NCBI RefSeq assembly: GCF_028069655.1 | Contig: NZ_JAMCOS010000001.1 | Location: forward strand, 1,828,001 to 1,892,000 | DNA from: Acidovorax sp. NCPPB 4044 | Lineage (GTDB): Bacteria; Pseudomonadota; Gammaproteobacteria; Burkholderiales; Burkholderiaceae_C | DNA: 64,000 bases | Reading direction: 5' to 3' | In this document: in pieces, positions 60,218 to 64,000 of the stretch | Position numbering within the stretch: position 1 is the stretch's first letter | Layout: every line of letters begins with the position of its first letter | Notes under the pieces: generated by a model | The model's input: only the letters and a program-made list of their open reading frames with translations | The model's database searches: none | What the model was told of the DNA's origin: nothing | Made by a program: the position numbers and the translations under genes

Positions 60218-60937
60218 TCAGTGGTCGGTCTCGGCGATGCGCATCAGCACGTCACGGTCGCGCACCACGAGGCCGCCGGGCTCGATGCGGATGGCATCCT
60301 CGCGCTCCATGGCCTTGAGTTCCTGGTTCACGCGCTGGCGCGATGCGCCCAGCAGCTGGGCCAGCTCCTCCTGCGCGAGCTGCAGGCCGATGCGCACTTC
60401 GTTGCCGTGCGAGAGGCTCGGGATGCCGTAGCTGCGCACGAGGTGCAGCAACTGCTTGGCGAGGCGCGCGCGCAGGGGCAGGGTGTTGAGGTCTTCCACC
60501 AGGCCGTAGAGCTGGCGGATGCGCCGCGCATGCAGGCGCAGCATCGCTTCGTAGAACTCCACGTGCGCGGCCAGGATCTTGCGGAAATCGGCCTTGGCCA
60601 CGCACAGGATGGTGGTGTCCCCGTGCGCATAGGCATCGTGCGTGCGCCGGTCGCCGTCGAAGATCGCCACATCGCCGAACCAGATGCCCGGCTCCACGTA
60701 GGTGAGGGTGATCTGCTTGCCGGAGATCGATGTCGAGCTCACGCGCACGGCGCCCTTGGCGCAGGCGATCCACTCCTCGGGCGGATCGCCGCGGGCGGCG
60801 ATCAGTCCGCCGTCCTTGAAGCGTTTGACGTAGGCGCATCGGAGTATGTCGTGCCGCAGCGAGGGGGAAAGGGAGGAAAACCAGCGACCGGTATTGATCG
60901 CTTCTCGTTCTTCGATGTTAAGAATGGGGTCGTCCAT
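60218..60937 (-). CDS. Crp/Fnr-family transcriptional regulator
   Basis: 239 aa. A cyclic nucleotide-binding-type domain (about 25-130; AKGAVRVSSTSISGKQITLT, EPGIWFGDVAIFDGD) precedes a winged HTH with EELAQLLGASRQRVNQELKA. No Cys cluster for an Fe-S sensor, so not Fnr-type. It may bind a nucleotide or none. The PGIWFGD loop lacks the R-S residues Crp uses for cAMP phosphate. It lies 44 bp ahead of the phosphotransferase/ACAD pair on the same strand and may regulate them. Confidence 0.9.
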   Translation of the reverse strand: MDDPILNIEEREAINTGRWFSSLSPSLRHDILRCAYVKRFKDGGLIAARGDPPEEWIACAKGAVRVSSTSISGKQITLTYVEPGIWFGDVAIFDGDRRTHDAYAHGDTTILCVAKADFRKILAAHVEFYEAMLRLHARRIRQLYGLVEDLNTLPLRARLAKQLLHLVRSYGIPSLSHGNEVRIGLQLAQEELAQLLGASRQRVNQELKAMEREDAIRIEPGGLVVRDRDVLMRIAETDH

Positions 60938-61241
60938 GGTCTGTCTTTTGCGTGACTGGTGGCTGGAACATTGTCGCGCGGGGGACCGGAGGGCCGGCCC
61001 GCCGCGCGCCCTGCGATGTCGCCTGCGTGTCTGCGGCGCGCGCAGAAGGCCGGGCGCGGCGCAGGTACGCCACGGGCGGGCCGATGGACTGTGGGGCAGC
61101 GTGCGGGGCGGCGAGGGCGCAAGGCGCCGGAAGCGGGCACCCCGCGCGCCACAGCCGCGGCGCGGTCCGCCGAGGCTATGGCCTCTTGGTTTTGAATGAA
61201 ATCCGCTCCATGCCGCCGGATTTATTCAATAGTTTGCTATG
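60938..61241. other. Region between the Crp/Fnr and enoyl-CoA hydratase genes
   Basis: 304 bp. It contains the repeat copy at 61205-61253. No gene is supported in the rest, which is GC-rich with only short open frames. The promoter of the Crp/Fnr group should lie near 60940-61010. Confidence 0.4.
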
Positions 61242-61253
61242 TTATTTATAGCG
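61205..61253 (+). repeat. Dispersed ~50-bp repeat, copy 6, containing a stop codon
   Basis: CTCCATGCCGCCGGAT head, TTATTCAATAGTTT spacer, tail GCTATGTTATTTATAGC. The stop codon (61242-61244) and last two to three codons of the enoyl-CoA hydratase gene (C-terminus ...RYK) lie inside the tail. Confidence 0.85.
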
Positions 61254-62021
61254 TGGCGTGCGTTTTTCAAGGAAGGCCGCAATGCCTTCGCCCGCATTCG
61301 GATGCTGCAGGTTGCGCACGAACTGGTTGCGCTCGTGCGCGAGCTGCTCGGTCAGCGTGTGCTGCGGTGCCTCCAGCAGCAATTCCTTGGTGCTCGCGAG
61401 CGCGTTGGGCGCGCGGGCGTTCAGCGTTTCGGCCAGCGCCAGCGCGCAGTCGAGCGCCTCGCCGGCGCGCGCGAGCCGGTTGACCAGCCCCAGCGCATGC
61501 AGGCGCTCGGCGCCGATGCGCTCGCCGCACAGCAGCAGTTCGGCCGCGAGCTGGCGCGGCAGGGCATGCGCCAGGCTCCAGGTCGCGCCGCCGTCGGGCG
61601 ACAGGCCGATGCCGGCATAGGCCATCACGAAGGCCGCGTTGCGCGCCGCCACGATCAGGTCGCAGGCCAGGGCCAGCGAGAACCCCGCGCCGGCGGCGGC
61701 ACCCTCGACGGCGGCGATCACGGGCTTGGGATAGGTGTGGATGGTTTCGATCCACTGGTGCAGCCCCTCGACACCCTGGGCCTGCGCCTCGGCGCCTTCC
61801 TGGCGGCGCTCCTGCAGGCGCTGCAGGTTGCCGCCCGCGCAGAAATGCTCACCCGCGCCGGTGATGACGACGGAGCGCACTTCGGCATTGCGCTCGGCGC
61901 CGTTCAGCGCCTCCACACCGGCCGCGTAGATGCCCGGATCGAGCGCGTTGCGCATCTCCGGGTGGTGGATGGTCAGCACGAGGGTCTGGCCGTGGCTGGT
62001 GCTCTGGAGTCTCGCGGGCAT
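61242..62021 (-). CDS. Enoyl-CoA hydratase/isomerase
   Basis: 259 aa crotonase fold. It hydrates 2-enoyl-CoA in beta-oxidation or a related step. Oxyanion-hole segments HFCAGGNLQRL and EGAAAGAGFSLALACDLIVA; catalytic-region GIGLSPDGGATWSLAHALPR (one catalytic Glu position is Asp/Pro-like, so hydratase versus isomerase cannot be assigned surely). The C-terminal RYK and stop are supplied by a repeat copy. It lies 71 bp downstream of a 3-hydroxyacyl-CoA dehydrogenase gene; the pair acts in consecutive steps. Resembles the PaaG group. Confidence 0.92.
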   Translation of the reverse strand: MPARLQSTSHGQTLVLTIHHPEMRNALDPGIYAAGVEALNGAERNAEVRSVVITGAGEHFCAGGNLQRLQERRQEGAEAQAQGVEGLHQWIETIHTYPKPVIAAVEGAAAGAGFSLALACDLIVAARNAAFVMAYAGIGLSPDGGATWSLAHALPRQLAAELLLCGERIGAERLHALGLVNRLARAGEALDCALALAETLNARAPNALASTKELLLEAPQHTLTEQLAHERNQFVRNLQHPNAGEGIAAFLEKRTPRYK

Positions 62022-62092
62022 GGGATGGTGGGGCGGAGGGTCGGTCGTTGAGGGCGGTGGGGTGCGTGCGGGGCAGGGCCGGGCGTGGCGGC

Positions 62093-63613
62093 TCAGGGCT
62101 CTTCTTGCAGCAGGCTCAGCCCGATCGCTCCGCGGCGGCGCAGCCAGGGGCTGGGGCGGTAGCGCGGGTCGCCATACACCGTCTGCAGGTTGAACAGCAC
62201 TTCGAGGATGTTGGTCGGGCCCCAGCGGTTGCCCATCGCGAGCGGGCCCAGCGGGTAGCCCAGCCCCAGCGTCACCGCCGATTCGAGATCGGCCGGGCTG
62301 CAGATGCCCTGCTGGCAGATGTCGCTCGCGATGTTGACGATGGCCGCCACCACGCGCTGGGTAACGAAGCCGCCGCTGTCGCGGATCACGCTCACGGGCT
62401 TGCCGTCGCGCGCGAAGAGCGCGTGGGCCGCATCGCGGATGTCGATGCGCGTGGCCGGGTTGGTGGCCAGCACGCGCCGGCGCGTGGCGGCGTCCTCGAT
62501 CAGCATGTCGATGCCGACGGTGCGCGCGGGGTCCAGGCGCTCGACCACGGCCACCGTGGTGATGTCGAAGCCCATGGGCGCCACCAGCGAGATCGCCTGC
62601 GGGGAAGGCGACGTGCCGGTCTCGATCTGCGCGCCCAGGTCCTTCAGCAGCTGATACACCTCGGGCCGGCGGGCGGCGCGGGACGATACCCACACGGGCG
62701 GGATCTGGGCTACCGACGGCGCAGGGGGCTCGGCCGGCACCTGCGCCAGCCCGTCCACATAGGGGTAGAAGCCTTCGCCCGTCTTGCGGCCGAGCAGTCC
62801 GCCCGCGAGCCGCTGCGCCGCCAAGGCGCTCGGGCGATACCGTGGCTCTTCGTAATACTGGCGATAAACGGATTCCATGACCGGGTGGGAAACATCCAGC
62901 CCGGTGAGGTCCATCAGCTCGAACGGCCCCAGGCGGAAGCCGACCTGGTCGCGCAGGATGCGGTCCACCGTGGCGAAGTCGGCCACGCCCTCGCTCACGA
63001 TGCGCAGCGCCTCGGTGCCGAAGCCCCGGCCGGCGTGGTTCACGATGAATCCCGGCGTGTCCTGCGCGCGCACGGGCGTGTGCCCCATGGCGCGGGCGTA
63101 ATCCGCGAGCCGGTCGCACACGGCCGCATCCGTCTTCAGGCCGGCGATCACCTCCACCACCTTCATGAGCGGCACAGGGTTGAAGAAGTGGAAACCCGCA
63201 AGGCGCTCCGGGCGCTGCAGCACCGCGCCGATCGCCGTCACCGACAGCGACGATGTGTTGGTGGCCAGCACCGTGTCCGGGCGGACGATGCCTTCGAGTT
63301 GGGTAAAAAGCGCCTGCTTGATGTCCAGGCGTTCCACGATCGCTTCTATGATGAGGTCGCATCCGGCGGCATCTTCCAGTGCGGCCACGGGGGCCAGGCG
63401 GCCCGCCAGGGCGGTGGCTTCGTCTTCCGTCAGGCGCCCCTTGCCTACAAGGCGCTGCCACTGCTGCTGGATATGGTGGCGTGCGGCGTCGGCCGCTCCG
63501 GGGCGGCTGTCGAAGAGCAGAACCTGGCTGCCGGCCTGCGCCGCCATCTGGGCAATGCCCTGGCCCATGGCGCCCGTGCCTATGATGCCTACGATCGGGG
63601 TTGGGTTGGTCAT
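62093..63613 (-). CDS. paaH: 3-hydroxyacyl-CoA dehydrogenase (PaaH-like)
   Basis: 506 aa. It oxidises 3-hydroxyacyl-CoA with NAD+. N-terminal Rossmann loop GIIGTGAMGQGIAQMAAQAG, catalytic region SLSVTAIGAVLQRPERLAGF and FHFFNPVPLMKVVEVIAG with the catalytic His, then DTPGFIVNHAGRGFGTEALR. The C-terminal half repeats the dehydrogenase C-domain fold (VAPMGFDITTVAVVERLDPA; GGFVTQRVVAAIVNIAS), the PaaH/PaaC layout. With the hydratase gene it may serve phenylacetate or fatty-acid breakdown; no other paa gene is visible. The start is 36 bp from the divergent start of the next gene. Confidence 0.93.
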   Translation of the reverse strand: MTNPTPIVGIIGTGAMGQGIAQMAAQAGSQVLLFDSRPGAADAARHHIQQQWQRLVGKGRLTEDEATALAGRLAPVAALEDAAGCDLIIEAIVERLDIKQALFTQLEGIVRPDTVLATNTSSLSVTAIGAVLQRPERLAGFHFFNPVPLMKVVEVIAGLKTDAAVCDRLADYARAMGHTPVRAQDTPGFIVNHAGRGFGTEALRIVSEGVADFATVDRILRDQVGFRLGPFELMDLTGLDVSHPVMESVYRQYYEEPRYRPSALAAQRLAGGLLGRKTGEGFYPYVDGLAQVPAEPPAPSVAQIPPVWVSSRAARRPEVYQLLKDLGAQIETGTSPSPQAISLVAPMGFDITTVAVVERLDPARTVGIDMLIEDAATRRRVLATNPATRIDIRDAAHALFARDGKPVSVIRDSGGFVTQRVVAAIVNIASDICQQGICSPADLESAVTLGLGYPLGPLAMGNRWGPTNILEVLFNLQTVYGDPRYRPSPWLRRRGAIGLSLLQEEP

Positions 63614-63649
63614 GGAGCGCCATTATGGAGGCGGGGGAGCAAGGCACTT

Positions 63650-64000
63650 ATGTGCAAGAATGGTTCGAATAAGAACGCAACTATTGTGAAGATAAGTAAC
63701 GCAATTCTTGGGGCAAGCCTGTCGGTGGCCGCGAGTGGCGCAGCGGCCCTTTCATTGGGCGCCAGCCACGGCAGCGTCGTGCTCGGCGCGCCGGTGGACC
63801 TCGTCTTCGACGTGCAGCCCGATCCCGGCAGCGACGTCGAATCGTCCTGCGTGCGGGTGCGCCTCGTGGCGGGCGACACCGTGGTGCCGGATTCCAAGGT
63901 GCAGATCACGCCCGTGCCGGCCAGCGCGGGGCGCAACCCCGCCGTCCGGGTTCGGGCCAACGTGGCGGCGGACGAGCCGGTCTACACGGCCACGGTGTCC
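63650..64000 (+). CDS. FimV-like exported protein, N-terminal part (runs off the right edge)
   Basis: 117 codons to the window edge. A basic N-terminus and hydrophobic segment (ILGASLSVAASGAAALSLGA) form a signal peptide. Then GSVVLGAPVDLVFDVQPDPG and a beta-rich stretch (CVRVRLVAGDTVVPDSKVQI). This resembles the N-terminal domain of FimV/TspA-type proteins that act in type IV pilus and polar organisation. ATG 63650 is used; GTG 63686 (VKISNAIL) is an alternative. Only 36 bp separate it from the divergent dehydrogenase gene, so the promoters overlap. The family call is moderate because only the N-terminus is visible. Confidence 0.65.
   Translation, partial: MCKNGSNKNATIVKISNAILGASLSVAASGAAALSLGASHGSVVLGAPVDLVFDVQPDPGSDVESSCVRVRLVAGDTVVPDSKVQITPVPASAGRNPAVRVRANVAADEPVYTATVS

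Overview
The window is chromosomal DNA of a high-GC betaproteobacterium. Gene content and gene order (ilvB-ilvH-ilvC-pssA-leuA run, nadE next to glnB, aat-bpt pair, sigma factor/DUF3619/DUF3106/RDD run, orphan TctC/Bug-type binding protein, DUF808, OmpW) fit family Comamonadaceae, most likely Acidovorax/Paracidovorax. This assignment rests on family knowledge, not on a database search. No rRNA, prophage, insertion sequence, transposase, toxin-antitoxin pair or CRISPR array was seen. Almost every kilobase is a recognisable core or metabolic gene.

Layout. 1-3.3 kb: edge of a lipoprotein gene, a PAS-LuxR regulator divergent from a two-subunit CoA-transferase, and a lone cheW. 3.3-8.2 kb: TctC-type binding protein and M20 peptidase, divergent from a LysR regulator across two tandem dyads, then a FemAB-like N-acyltransferase. 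8.5-14.4 kb: nadE and glnB, facing a six-gene minus-strand run (ECF sigma factor, DUF3619, DUF3106, RDD, dgkA, LOG). 14.6-22.1 kb: branched-chain amino acid genes with pssA, then pbpG. A Leu/Val-rich 13-residue leader peptide plus terminator precedes leuA. 22.3-30 kb: IclR regulator, bpt/aat, two identical tRNA-Asn genes, DUF454, def, glnD and map. 30-43.8 kb: purL, a GAF-EAL protein, DUF808, OmpW, a histidine kinase, a membrane metal-dependent hydrolase and the ergothioneine pair egtD-egtB. 43.8-57.7 kb: metY, an S9 peptidase, rlhA-like U32 protein, a LivK-type binding protein, a TadA/hydrolase fusion, an LD-carboxypeptidase, a cyclase-FHA protein and a penicillin acylase. 57.7-64 kb: a fatty-acid catabolism group (acyl-CoA dehydrogenase, phosphotransferase, Crp/Fnr regulator, enoyl-CoA hydratase, 3-hydroxyacyl-CoA dehydrogenase), then the start of a FimV-like gene.

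How the genes connect. GlnD (26.3-29 kb) is the enzyme that uridylylates the PII protein GlnB (10.4 kb), so both halves of this nitrogen-sensing switch are present. Aat and Bpt both add N-degron residues. Def and Map act one after the other on nascent N-termini. ilvB/H/C and leuA lead to valine, isoleucine and leucine.

The most unusual signal is a dispersed, AT-richer repeat of about 50 bp, with head CTCCATGCCGCCGGAT and tail GCTAT-N6/7-ATAGC. At least seven copies occur. Three lie between convergent genes, one carries the start codon of tadA, one carries the stop codon of the enoyl-CoA hydratase, and two lie in frame inside nadE and purL.
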